Positions 45,514 to 55,471 of a DNA stretch of 64,000 nucleotides are shown in pieces. Each line of letters starts with the position of its first letter. Position 1 is the stretch's first letter. The DNA comes from Serpula lacrymans var. lacrymans S7.9. Lineage: Eukaryota > Basidiomycota > Agaricomycetes > Boletales > Serpulaceae. The notes below the pieces were generated by a model. That model had not been told where the DNA came from. It saw only the letters and a list, made by a program, of their open reading frames with translations, and searched no databases. The DNA lies in assembly GCF_000218685.1 (NCBI RefSeq), contig NW_006763299.1:1690031-1754030 (forward strand), given 5' to 3'. A program made the position numbers and the translations under genes.

Positions 45514-47331
45514 GTCGATGATGAGAACTGTTGTTAGAAAACCACACAGAAAAACAAACTAACACACAATCCTCCCAGATTCCATGGAACTTGTTTATGG
45601 GCTTTGCCTCCTAGAACAGTGGAGTGGTCTGGTTGTTCGTGGGGTGGTACGTATAAAGATTCTTCAAAGTAAAACCCAGAGGTGTATGAGTGTGGGTTTT
45701 GAGGAGGAGGGATAGTTGAATTTATAGAAAGATAGGGGCTTTGTGGCGAGTATAGACGAGCACTACCTTGCTAATCGTAGCACAAGGTAGGTTTGAAAAC
45801 AACAAGGATGACGAGGTGATGAGGTTCCCAGTGATAGCAGGCTCCTGACGCACAAACTGTAGTGCTCAGAAGGACTCTAATCGAAGGGGATGACAATCAC
45901 TTTCAAAAGGGACAAGTGACGATGACAGCAGTTAACAATGGTAGAAGTGGGAAGTGTTGTGACCACACTGGATCACAAGTAGCAGAGTAGTGAACTTGAG
46001 AGTAGAGAAGAAGTCTGGATTGGATTACTTGTTTTTTTTTACAAGGTAAAATACAGGGGTTTATATAGTAAAAGAAAAGTAGGCTATGCACAGTATAGCT
46101 GTGCAAAAGAATGAGAAAGAACATGAAGGAAGAAATGTACGCTGACGGATCCTGCATAGGTAGTACAGGATAAGATTGTTAAAAAAAGGAAAAGAAAGGG
46201 ATAGAACAATGAATGCTGTGAGTAATGTCACAGGTTTGTACAGCCATAAAGTAAAGTCCAATAGCAAAGAGAGAGCAGGAAAATTATGATGTCATGGGAA
46301 GATGCAGTAAAAAAAGGGCAAGGCAAAACACTATCAGTATCAACACAGTTCCTTTATTGTCAGTCAGGCATTCTAAAAAAATATGTGTCCATAAAAATGA
46401 TTCAAAAATCAAAAATAATCGCACTGTAAATGAATGTTCTGCTGAAAAAAAAGAAACTGGAGCCACCAGTCCACCACCTAGTCCAAATCCGACAGTTCCA
46501 TGGCCTTACCAATGGACTGGTTGTGTTGGACCACCTGATCAAACGAGGGAGGGAGAGGAGTAGTTCCAATTTGGAACAAGTGAGTCCCAGGCAGCGTGTG
46601 ATAGGTGTAGCTGTAGCGAAGACGATGGACAAAAGATAAGTGTACCCAAGTGAATGGGACAGCGATGAACATGGGCGACGCAAGGGGATGAACCTTCTCC
46701 AGCTCAAAAACTACCCACCCACGCTCCAACCAGGCAAGACGAGCGACCAATGTTTTGATAGTATATGATGGTAGATCGACGTCATGAAGATGGACCTGTT
46801 GCCCTATTTGAACCGGCCGCCGGGGCTTTGCTGATATCAGCAGTGGCACGTGGTAGTCTACGGATCGGCGATGGAAGCGGATAGGAAGTGGTGACATCAG
46901 AAATGGTGGGGGTGCAAATAAGATGAGGAGGAGGAGGGTGGAGGTGACGAAAAGGTGGATTAGAATGGGGATCCAGAAACGACCATCAGGTGAGAATAAA
47001 AAAGAGAGGAAGGGGCCCATGGTGGGGCTAGGCAAAGGAAGGGGAGTAAGAGAAACGACAAAAGCAAGGGCGCAATGCAATGTGTAGCCAGTGGTGACGC
47101 GAAAATTTGCCGAAATACCGAAATGCCGAAAGTACCGGATGGAAAAGCAAAGGTGAGCGTGACTGGATTGCCTAATAGAGGTGGTGCTGATCAGCCACAA
47201 GTTCGAAAAGGGCAATATTAATTACTATTCCACGTGGCACTGTGCCTGTATGGCGCAAAGGCGAGTCTTTTTGAATATTCGCTTTGTTATTGACACCTGT
47301 CCATGCTACCAATCAACTTTGGTGCATGACA
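45514..47331 (-). mobile_element. Unit C, complete reference copy (1818 bp)
   Basis: On the minus strand it runs from TGTCATGCACCAAAG (47331) to CATCATCGACA (45514), so it has TG..CA ends with TGTC/GACA complementarity. It contains a reading frame (46478-47020), then a TATATAAACCCCTG promoter-like motif near 46060, an A-rich ACAAGGTAAAA region and a conserved 3' part. This is what a very long LTR would look like: U3 with a gene, TATA, then R/U5. A second, truncated copy in the same orientation lies on the other side of the gypsy pol fragment, which fits LTRs around an internal region. No 5-bp target duplication is seen. Confidence 0.7.
46478..47020 (-). CDS. Conserved unknown protein of unit C, 180 aa
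   Basis: The best-preserved copy of the unit C frame. I choose ATG 47020 because its context CCACCATGG is kept at 60889 and nearly at 39046; upstream sequence is less conserved. The protein has one predicted membrane span at about residues 15-35 (WIPILIHLFVTSTLLLLILF), then a soluble part with YHVPLLISAKPRRPVQIG, VHLHDVDLPSYTIKTL, LAWLERGWVVFELEKVHPL, PFTWVHLSFVHRL and a C-terminus ending KAMELSDLD. The same blocks recur in four other copies in the same frame. I recognise no family. It might be a gene carried by a retroelement or an acquired host gene. Confidence 0.55.
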   Translation of the reverse strand: MGPFLSFLFSPDGRFWIPILIHLFVTSTLLLLILFAPPPFLMSPLPIRFHRRSVDYHVPLLISAKPRRPVQIGQQVHLHDVDLPSYTIKTLVARLAWLERGWVVFELEKVHPLASPMFIAVPFTWVHLSFVHRLRYSYTYHTLPGTHLFQIGTTPLPPSFDQVVQHNQSIGKAMELSDLD

Positions 47332-48064
47332 GCGTCAGGAGCCTGCTATCACTGGGAACCTTGTCACCTCCTCGTTCTCAAACCTACCTTGTGCTATGAT
47401 TAGCAAGGTAGATCATATAACAAGGTAGAGCTTCTCCGTACTCGTCATAAGGCCCCTATCTTCTATATTCCAACTATCCCTCCTCCTAAAAACCCACACC
47501 CATACATCTCTGGGTTTTACTTTAAAGGATTGCTATACATACCACCCCACAAACAACCAGACCACTCCACTGTTTTAGGAGGCAAATGTTATAATTGACG
47601 TACCAGTACCTACTTACACTTCACCTTTTTCATACTTTTACTTTTATTTTTCCAAGTCACATGACCAGTCATGTGACCATTTACTTTACTTTACATTTTC
47701 GAACTTTTCATAGTCACATGACCAGTCATGTGACACAACACCGGACCAATGTCTAGACTCATCATGTGACCGGTCACATGCTAAACATCGGACTTTAAAC
47801 TCTATTTACAACTGTACAGTACCTCATGTATTTTAGTATATACAGGAGCAATACAAGGGGAAGGATTCAGCGAGTCCTCCTGTTGTCTAGCACAACTAAC
47901 CCATTGAAACCTAAGGGGTGATCCCTTTCTCTCTTCTCTCTTCTCTTTTGCTTGTCTGAGTTGTGCACCAGAGTAAGAAACTCTTGGTCGTTACAGCAAA
48001 GCCCATAAGCAAGTTCCATGGAATCTGGGAGGATTGTGTGTTAGTTTGTTTTGTGTGTGGTTTA
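47332..48064 (+). mobile_element. Unit C 3' fragment, plus orientation
   Basis: It begins near GTCAGGAGCCTGCTATCAC and ends near GTGTGTGGTTT, matching the last third of unit C. It is interrupted by the solo LTR at 47587-47995. It abuts the reverse complete copy head-on, forming an inverted pair. Confidence 0.65.
47587..47995 (+). mobile_element. Solo LTR, family B, TSD GCAAA
   Basis: The 409-base LTR reads TGTTATAATTGACG...CTCTTGGTCGTTACA. GCAAA at 47582-47586 and 47996-48000 is a perfect target duplication. Its last 100 bases resemble family A LTRs, including GCGAGTCCTCCTGTTG, so A and B are related. It lies inside the unit C fragment and is the uninterrupted reference for the LTR split by the Ngaro element. 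Confidence 0.92.
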
Positions 48065-48309
48065 CTCTGAAAGTCACAGTTCTGACAGGCATCCTATATT
48101 CAATGTGGCCTCACTTGGTATGAACTGAAATGGCATGTTGGGAGGAGCAAACTGCAGCGTGAAAGGTTTGCCAAAGGTTGTACCTCCTCTGGACTTGCAT
48201 TCAAAAAAGGCATATATTTAGACTACCAACAGACTGTAGCTATGAAAACATGTCTAACAATCTACAAAAACTTGCCATGCCAAATTTAAACTCCACACAA
48301 TTATCTCAT
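48065..48309. other. Decayed transposon sequence
   Basis: It starts with a short end of LTR family D (GTCACAGTTCTGACA to 48088). A plus-strand peptide like WHVGRSKLQRERFAKGC with KGIYLDYQQTVAMK near 48150-48240 looks coding but has no family that I can name. Confidence 0.35.
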
Positions 48310-50796
48310 CTACAATCCAACTACATTTACAGTAGGTAGTTTAACATTTGGGTGTACAAGATCGGTAGATAACTCCGGGAATATTGCACCATTCATATAC
48401 AGGGAATGACAAGGATAGAAATATACTGATTTATTTGCCCTTTCCAGGATCTTCCTCAGCTCGCCGATCATGAAGATATCATGCTCCTTATCCATAATGC
48501 CGTAACGGCGTACGTCCCTGTGATGTCTGTTAGTATCGAAAGATGCGGGATACCTATCAACACCATGCGTTCCAGCAAAGTCGAAATCCATCAGCATGGC
48601 TCCTTCTTTTGGATGGAGTACAATATTCTGAGGACGGAGGTCTCCAAACACCAAATCTCCCCTGTGGAGCAACTGCACCGCCCTCTCAACGCGGTCAAGG
48701 ATATCGAGGTAGTTCTTCTGTTTCAGACAATCAGATATTGGAAGACTCTCAATGTAGTCCGTCATGACCATACAATGGTCGCTGATAAGGCGAGCAAAGT
48801 ATTGCAACCTGGGAGCTAGTTGTTCTGTTTCCAGAAGTTTATGCGCCGCTTTGTTGTACCTCGCGGTAAATTCTGTCTAGCAGAATGTAAAAGACTCAGA
48901 GTTGGACAGAAAACTCTGAGGTATATATAAAACTGTAAGCACCTAGAGAACGTAAAAGACTACATGAGGAACTAATGTGAGCTAGGTGAAACTACATAGA
49001 ATAGAAGATGTCTCACCTCAGAGTTGGACGGAAAACTCTGAGGTGTCTTATCGATGAAAAAGAGCTATATATCAGCTAACGGAAACAAAACAAAAAATTG
49101 CCATCTGATGGCGCACGGGCCATTCCATTCACTAGGCCTGCCTAGTTCGGTCATTGCTCCAACATCTCGCGCCACCTCTCTATTTCGTGGACGCTTGCAC
49201 TTGTATTCCTAACAGTAAACTTAACTACGACATCCGCCTCGCCATCCGAATCAATCATCTTTGCTCGGTATATAGCGTAGGGTCTTTCGGCGTCTGCTTC
49301 CTCTCTGCGCTCCTCCTGCATGACTTGGATGCATCGTCCGCCATGTGATAGTTTGCACATGTACTTAAGGGCTGGAACAGTATCATAATCTCTGGCGGGA
49401 AGCGGGCTGGGATACAGGTGTCTAGTAGTTCGTGCCGCTTTTAGGTCAAGCGCTCTATAATATTCCTTCCAGTCATTGTAGCAGAGGCGTAGGGCCTGAC
49501 ACATGCGGCCTACATGTAGGACCAACTTTGCTTGGAATGCGTCGATGTACAGTTCTTGAGAAATTAGCTTATCCATGTAGACTCCGCCGATAAACACAGC
49601 AATCAATATTTCAATACGGGAGCCCGTGACGCCGATAATGACAACGGGGCAATTAGACCTCTGAACGTATGGCTTGTACTAAAAGACTCATGATAATTTA
49701 AATGGTGCTTCACTAATATTTGTCAGAACGTACCGATTCCTGAGCGACAGCTTTCCTAAAACATACCCAGCCTTGTAAAGAACTGTCCCCTCCCACGCCC
49801 GGCTCGTTCTTGTCTTCGCGGATGACTATAAGCGGATCACCCCAAGTTGCATCTACTATGCCCCCACGATCATCCAATTTGGTTTCGTAACTGCCATGAT
49901 CTAGTAAAACGCTCTCGAAGAAAGGCTTTAAAAGGACCCTTCTGTGCGGTTCATTCTCGTATAATTCAGCGGAGCCCGAAATGAAGCTATGGCAAAGCCC
50001 TAGCAGCTCAGAACTTGGCTCCGAATCAGGCTGCCAAATCGTGGGATCGTCGAGACGGTCTAGACGATGTTTGAGCCTGGCAAAGGCGTGGTGGAACAGC
50101 GAAGAATGTGGACCATAGTTACAAGCTGGCCTGTGAATGTATAGATCACCATACACAGACCCAGAGCTGTCCTTGAGTAGCTTGATTTCTTTGCCCAATG
50201 GCGATCTAATGTCTCTAACATTGGCTGCCTTCCGGACAGACACTTGAAGTAGATATTAGGATTTGCCAGCAGCAAATGCTAGAGAACTCATTTTGAATTG
50301 AATCAGAACGGGTGATGTCAAGGGCCTGCAACTTGGCACCACCTTCCCAAACTCAAGATACTTTGAGTAAGTCGAGCGAAACGGCTGATTAACGTAGCAC
50401 ATTCTGGAATTGGTCACGACGATTATATCGACCTTCCTCTCCTCCTCGTACGCAGGACCTGTGGGGAAATGCCGTTTCATCCGCTGGTGTCATTCCTAGG
50501 TCGTCAGAATGTTCGTGAAGCCACTCTGTAACACGGTTAAAAAGTGTGTTTGGTGGGTCCATGGACAGCTCGCCACAGTGCACAAGGATGTGAGCACGAC
50601 AGAGCAATATATGCTGATAGGAGATGAAGACCTGACCTTTATAAGATTAGATCCCTCGCCTTCCAAGGTTCGTCTGTGACCCAGAGACACGAATTGCCGC
50701 TTTCAAGTCTGCTACTTTCGCCCCCTCTGGCACATAGAACGGATAACACGTAGCTCTGGGGTCGTCTTGCGTGTAGGCGACGAAGCGAACAGGCAT
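48310..50796 (-). CDS. Crinkler-like effector-type protein kinase
   Basis: Minus-strand gene, start ATG 50796 (MPVRFVAYTQDDPRATCYPF) with a ubiquitin-like N-terminus (KVADLKAAI). Next come a linker, EERKVDIIVV, and a nuclease-like segment with GGIVDATWGDPLIVIREDKN and GVGGDSSLQG, whose D..ExK spacing recalls PD-(D/E)xK enzymes. The C-terminal kinase part has ADVVVKFT, a catalytic-loop variant VFGDLRPQN, and MDFDFAG in place of DFG, near 48580-48640; the stop is at 48310-48312. This order of ubiquitin-like, nuclease-like and kinase parts is that of Crinkler-type proteins of agaricomycetes. An intron at about 49680-49737 joins QES to YKPYVQRSNCP. A 344-base insertion at 48871-49214 sits between VVKFT and ARYN. 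The reading frame near 50660-50720 is unclear (intron or frameshift), so whether the gene works is open. It acts presumably in the nucleus; inference. Confidence 0.65.
48871..49214 (-). mobile_element. 344-bp insertion, possibly acting as an intron
   Basis: The insertion is flanked by GTAAA (48866-48870 and 49215-49219), splitting the kinase motif VVKFT/ARYN. On the gene's strand it starts TGTTAGGAATAC and ends CTGCTAGACAGAA. A GT (TTTACT|GTTAGG) and an AG (CTGCTAG|ACAGAA) lie at its borders, and splicing there keeps the frame with two or three extra residues. It contains two copies of a 26-base hairpin. Confidence 0.6.
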
Positions 50797-51054
50797 TGTA
50801 GTAATTGTATCGAAAGTGATGGTACGGAGACGTGACGCTCGACAGACCTATAATATACGTAGTCATGAAATGATTTCCCTCGGTCCGCCCGTGGCCATTT
50901 CCCTTGCAATGACCGATTTCTCAACAATCGTCCAAGCGAAAAAGCGTGACGCACGAACGGTTCGGTCACACCTCCTCGTCTCCCCATTACTACTAGTACC
51001 TATAAGCCTTTTGTTACAGTCTTCGCCACCGTCAAGCACAACACACGCACCAAG
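50797..51054. promoter_or_regulatory. Shared promoter between divergent genes
   Basis: Short region between the Crinkler-like gene (minus) and the KHDC4-like gene (plus). No TATA box is obvious. Confidence 0.45.
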
Positions 51055-52636
51055 ATGTCTTCGAAACGAAAATGGGATCAGGCTGCACCGGACACTGTAC
51101 CAGAAGACAGCGACCACCCCGCCAAAGTTTCAAAAGCGGATGATGGCAAAACGGCTTCTGAAGCTGCTGCCGCCGCCGCCGCCATTGCTGCAAAGATTGC
51201 TGCTCAATTCAGCGCTGGAGGTGGGGGAGGTCTTTCGCTAGGTGCAAAGGATCCACATGATGGGGATTTCACGCATGACATCGATATCAATGACGTCCGG
51301 AATCGGTATATGCTCACCAAGGGGTCGACACAGACGCAGGTGAGTTGGATAGCTCTAGCTGATAATTGATGTCGGTAGCCCGTTAGCAAGTGAGGAACTG
51401 ACCCTAATGTGTTTTCTTTTTGAAAGATACATGAAGAAACTGGTGCTTCGATAAGTACCAAAGGCGTGTGGTACCCAGACCGCTCGAAAGCGACCGAAAA
51501 AGACCCTCCGCTATACCTTCATATCGCTGCGTCTTCACAGGCAATGCTCCAGGATGCTATGGATAAAGTGAACGAGCTCATAGCTATCGATCTCGGTCCT
51601 CTGGTGGAAGACAAGAAAGATCGCTTGCGAGAAAAGGTACAGTTATCAAATCCTACCCATTTGCCAACGCTGCTTACATATTGCTCGTATTATAGCGAAA
51701 ATGGCCTGAAGAGAAGATTCCTGTCGGCCTCGAGACTATACGAAACTTTAACGTGAGAGCAAAGGTGGTTGGCCCATCGGTAAGCTCACCATCCTACCTG
51801 TCTACGCCATTGCTGATGTCTTTCTTCCAGGGCATGTTCGTGAAATACATTCAACAAGAGACAGGAACAAGAGTACAAATAAAAGGTATCGGTTCAGGTT
51901 TTGTGGATCAGGAGACGGGTCGCGAGTCCGACGAGCCTATGCATATACATATAACGTACGTATTCATGCCCATCTTCAACCTCATAGAATAATATTGACC
52001 GTCCACCAGAGGACCTGACGAAGGTCAAGTAGCCCGTGCCAAAGTCCTAACCGACGACCTGCTCGAGGTCGTCAAATCAGAACACGCCAAGTCCCAAACG
52101 CAACTTCATCAACAGCAAATGGAACTGCATCAGGCACAAGCTCAGTATGCCGCATACAGTGCTATGGCTGTATGTTTTCCGTGCTTTTTTGAATCAATGC
52201 TAGTCTGGTTGTTGATGTATTGGATTTGCTAATCAGGGATACGCTCCCCCGCCTCCAGCCAATGCTCCACCACCCCCACCACCCGGCGAACAGCCGCCGC
52301 CTCCTCCAGATGGCAGTGCCCCTCAACCTCCTGCACCGGGCGGCTCAGCGCCGTATCCAGGCGGGGAAACACCAGGAGATACCAGTGCACAGGACACATA
52401 CGCTGCATATTGGTAAGATTTTCATTTATCTTGGCATTATATGGAATAATAATGGTGATGTTGGTTGGCGCTACAGGTCTGCATATGGCTATGACGTCAA
52501 CTCGCCGCAGTTCAAAGAATGGGCAGCCAGCCAGCAGCAGCAATATTCTCAGTATTACGCTCAAGGATACACGGGCGCTACCCCCGACGGTGCACCACCT
52601 GCACCTGGTGGTCAACCTCCGCCTCCCCCAGCGTGA
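51055..52636 (+). CDS. KH-domain RNA-binding protein, KHDC4/BLOM7-like
   Basis: Seven exons fit without any frame break: 51055-51339, 51427-51636, 51696-51779, 51831-51955, 52010-52169, 52237-52412 and 52477-52636. The product begins MSSKRKWDQAAPDTVPE, has an Ala-rich helix, then a first KH-like domain (DINDVRNRYMLTKGSTQTQI, HEETGASISTKGVWYP) and a second (FNVRAKVVGPSGMFVKYIQQ, TRVQIKGIGSGF). The tail is Pro/Gly-rich (ANAPPPPPPGEQPPPPP) with a YWSAYGYDVNSPQFKEWAA motif. This matches KHDC4 (BLOM7), a splicing-associated factor; the nuclear role is inferred from the family. Start and stop are clear. All introns are 51-86 bases with GT..AG ends. Confidence 0.9.
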
Positions 52637-52945
52637 AAAAGCTTTTGCAAACTCATTGGCACTATATACTTATGCTCCGAAGCGAGAGAGTGGGTCCAGT
52701 TGATTATGATCTATAGTGCTACATAGTATAATTTGTTTGTGCGAACATGCATCTCATGTACCACTTTTTTCCTTTGACATGCAATAACTCGAACTCGACG
52801 AGTTGTTTTTGCTCGACTCGTTGCCCGATGAATGATCAACCAACTGGCTGGTTAATCATTCACAAGGGTTATTCTTAGGGTACGAATATCTCAAGTTTCG
52901 GCCAGTAGCGGATTATGGAAGCTCAAATGGAGCCACATAAACATG
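52637..52945. other. Intergenic region
   Basis: 3' flank of the KH gene and 5' flank of the tRNA. No gene is seen. It has a short inverted repeat around 52835-52863 (GATCAACCAACTGG..GGTTAATCATTC). Confidence 0.5.
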
Positions 52946-53042
52946 TGCCCCATGGCTGAGTTGGTCACAGCGTCCGACTGTTAAGTTCGAAGTGTTCGAG
53001 CGGATCATCGGAAGGTCGTGAGTTCGAGCCTCACTGGGGCAG
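52946..53042 (+). tRNA. tRNA-Asn(GTT) with intron
   Basis: The cloverleaf is complete: acceptor TGCCCCA/TGGGGCA, D stem GCTG/CAGC, anticodon stem TCCGA/TCGGA, T stem GTGAG/CTCAC with TTCGAGC loop, discriminator G at 53042. The anticodon loop reads CTGTTA, then an intron of about 23 bases (AGTTCGAAGTGTTCGAGCGG plus ATC), then A, so the intron sits after position 37 as expected. The anticodon GTT means asparagine. A T-run follows at about 53045-53051, a Pol III terminator. It marks the left edge of the third transposon block. Confidence 0.92.
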
Positions 53043-53249
53043 TTGATTTTTTGTTTCCATTCCTTTTGCCACTCTCCAAACCTTAACCTCACATATTGTA
53101 TTTTGATGTTTTACTATTATTCCAGTGCATGTAGAATTTTCCTACTCAGAATCTGGTGCAATTCATACAGGAGGGGTAGATGCCAGAACCATGGCCTTCA
53201 GAGTTGTTGGAAGACTTAGAAAAATTTTTGGTAAAAGGTGTGGGGAACT
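53043..53249. other. Transposon-block sequence next to tRNA
   Basis: A plus-strand frame near 53125-53250 reads SESGAIHTGGVDARTMAFRV, with basic residues after it. It looks coding but I cannot name its family. Confidence 0.35.
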
Positions 53250-53806
53250 TATTGATAATTGAACTGCTGGAATGGAGTACAGCAGTTACAACTTATATCT
53301 AAAAAAAAGGGGACAGTGGTCCCAAAAGTCACGTGTCAGCCATGTTGTGTCGGTCATTTTGCTTAGGTGGTTTTTGTAGCGCCACAGGTGTGGAAGGTGC
53401 TGCAGGCGCCTGACACTTACAGCAAAGCTGCCATAAGTGCAACTCATACTATCAGAGGGAGTGGGGTTTGTAAGGAGTAACTTGTGATGTAGGCACAGAG
53501 TTCTATACAAACAATTATCTAGCAAGGAGAAATCTTATGTGAGAGGAGTTTATCATAAGGTGTGAACTACAGAGTCCATGAGGAACATGAAAACATGCTG
53601 AGGAAACATATGGTGGACTGAAGGTCCAGGGTAAAAGTTGGAGCAGATATTCAGAGTATTGTATGGGAGCAAAGCACAGAAGCATGCCGGACGGCAGAAC
53701 ACAAGGGGCACAATTCCCAGGGAGACCAAAGGTTTGGGAGTTTGGACTTGGGGGTTTCTGACTATTCAGAGGTTTGGGTTCCTTGGCCTGTGGCACAAAT
53801 ATGACA
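53250..53806 (-). mobile_element. LTR family D, partial
   Basis: The right end (minus-strand start) reads TGTCATATTTGTGCC at 53806, and blocks such as TTACAACTTATAT and GTAAGGAGTAACTTGT are shared with 54952-55471. The left part has diverged and the border is approximate. Confidence 0.6.
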
Positions 53807-54951
53807 GTAGATCAAATTCAGGCTGTTATACTTATGTATCACAAATTGCACATATTGCAGTTTTGCTGCAAGCATTAGGCACTTTCCACACAAAAAAACA
53901 TGTGAGTAAAACTAAGCAAAAGAATATGCTCCCATGTACACAGTGCTTGGGACTACTATCTCCCCTTTTTTTAGATGATCCCTTAATATCACCTTGACTC
54001 ACCTAGAAACAGTGGATTAGATTGATCAGATTGTACTTATTACACAATTTGAATGGTTTATTTTTTTTACATACATCTGAGTGAGGGATATATCAGGCAA
54101 CAAATACAAAGCTATATAACAATCAACAACAACAAGTTAATCCCTTAAGATAAGGTAGTAGTGCTGAGTACCATTGACTGAAGAGTATTTGTATAGGTGC
54201 AAATCCAAACTAATATTGAATCAAAGAATAATACACCAAGTGGCTACTCTTTATATAGGGAATAATAAGAATCAGGCCAAAAAGGGAAAATAATGTCTGA
54301 TCCTAAAATCAACCTATAGGAAAAAGAAAATGAAGTGGTACAACTATTATAATTAATAAGCATGTGGAAGATTTCTCATGAGAGGAATGTGCAATTGGCT
54401 AAAACAGTAATCCTATTATAGGATACTGTGCTATAGTCCTTCCTGCTTATTGAATTTCCTCCAAAGTATTCTCATACAAAGCTTATTAATGAAGCTATGT
54501 GAGTGGGATATCTCCTTGTAGGTTTGAAGGGAGTATCCTGCTTTATAAATAAAATAGACCATGGGTATGAAGGGAAAATAGAAAAAAGAAAGAGATAAGT
54601 AATATTTTACCAACAGTGACTTCTAGTGCAGTGGCCAGCAGAGTAGTTGGGAAGGAGTCTGAAAGCTATGACATAGTGAGAATGTAATAGTAAAAATTGA
54701 TTCCTAACAAGATACATGAATAAACCTCTCATGCATATATGGGTGGCCACAGCATGGTGAAATTTGTGTTTGATCACAAGTTAAATGCTGGTAGATTGGA
54801 AAATATGTGAGCTACAACTTGGTATTTTGGCTACAACATTAGAGAAAGGTTTTTTTGGGCCCAAACTGATACTCTAGGGTTATCCTGCACACCCTTAAAA
54901 ATATCTTCCCTCCCTACTAGTACATTGAGTACTCAAAGTGTTGTATAGTGA
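53807..54951. other. AT-rich decayed transposon sequence
   Basis: About 1.1 kb with stops in all frames and few CG dinucleotides. I find no protein or repeat that I can name. Confidence 0.4.
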
Positions 54952-55471
54952 TGTCAGAATTGTGACCTTTAGGAAAGCAGAGCTTGGAGTGCGGAGATGG
55001 AGTGGGGAGCGGGACAGAGTATGGGATTGGAGACTGACTTAGCTTGTGCGCTAGGCCCTTCTGTGGACCTTGGTCCCTAACCCGTTAAAGTGAACAGATG
55101 AGAGTAGAGGATGAAAAAGAGTAGAGTAAAGGCCCTTTGGAGAAGAACCAGAAAACTTAGAAGGGGATTTGAGTAAAGGCAAGGGAATCTAGTTGATATT
55201 TAAACTGCGGGAACAGAGTACAGGAGCTACAACTTATATACTGTCGGAGGACTGGGAGCTTGTAAGGAGTAACTTGTAATGTAGGTACAGAGTTCCATGT
55301 GGACAACTATCTAGCGGGGGGAAATTGTATGTGGAGGTGGGGTACAGGGTTATGCCAATTGGCAGGACACAAGGAGCATAATCCCAAGAGTGCCAAAGAT
55401 TCAGGGGGTTTGGACATGAGGAATGTCCTCTTCAAAATTCTGGAGTTATGCCTTCCAATATGGATATGACA
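54952..55471 (-). mobile_element. Solo LTR, family D
   Basis: It reads TGTCAGAATTGTGACC...GGATATGACA on the plus strand (520 bases). Flanks are AGTGA (54947-54951) and GGTGA (55472-55476), a target duplication with one transition. Confidence 0.75.

Noticed and set aside
45514..47331. Unit C as a DNA transposon
   Set aside because: The terminal inverted repeat is only about four bases (TGTC/GACA), no target duplication is seen, and it has a TATA motif and flanks gypsy pol in matched orientation. An LTR fits better, though this is not proven.
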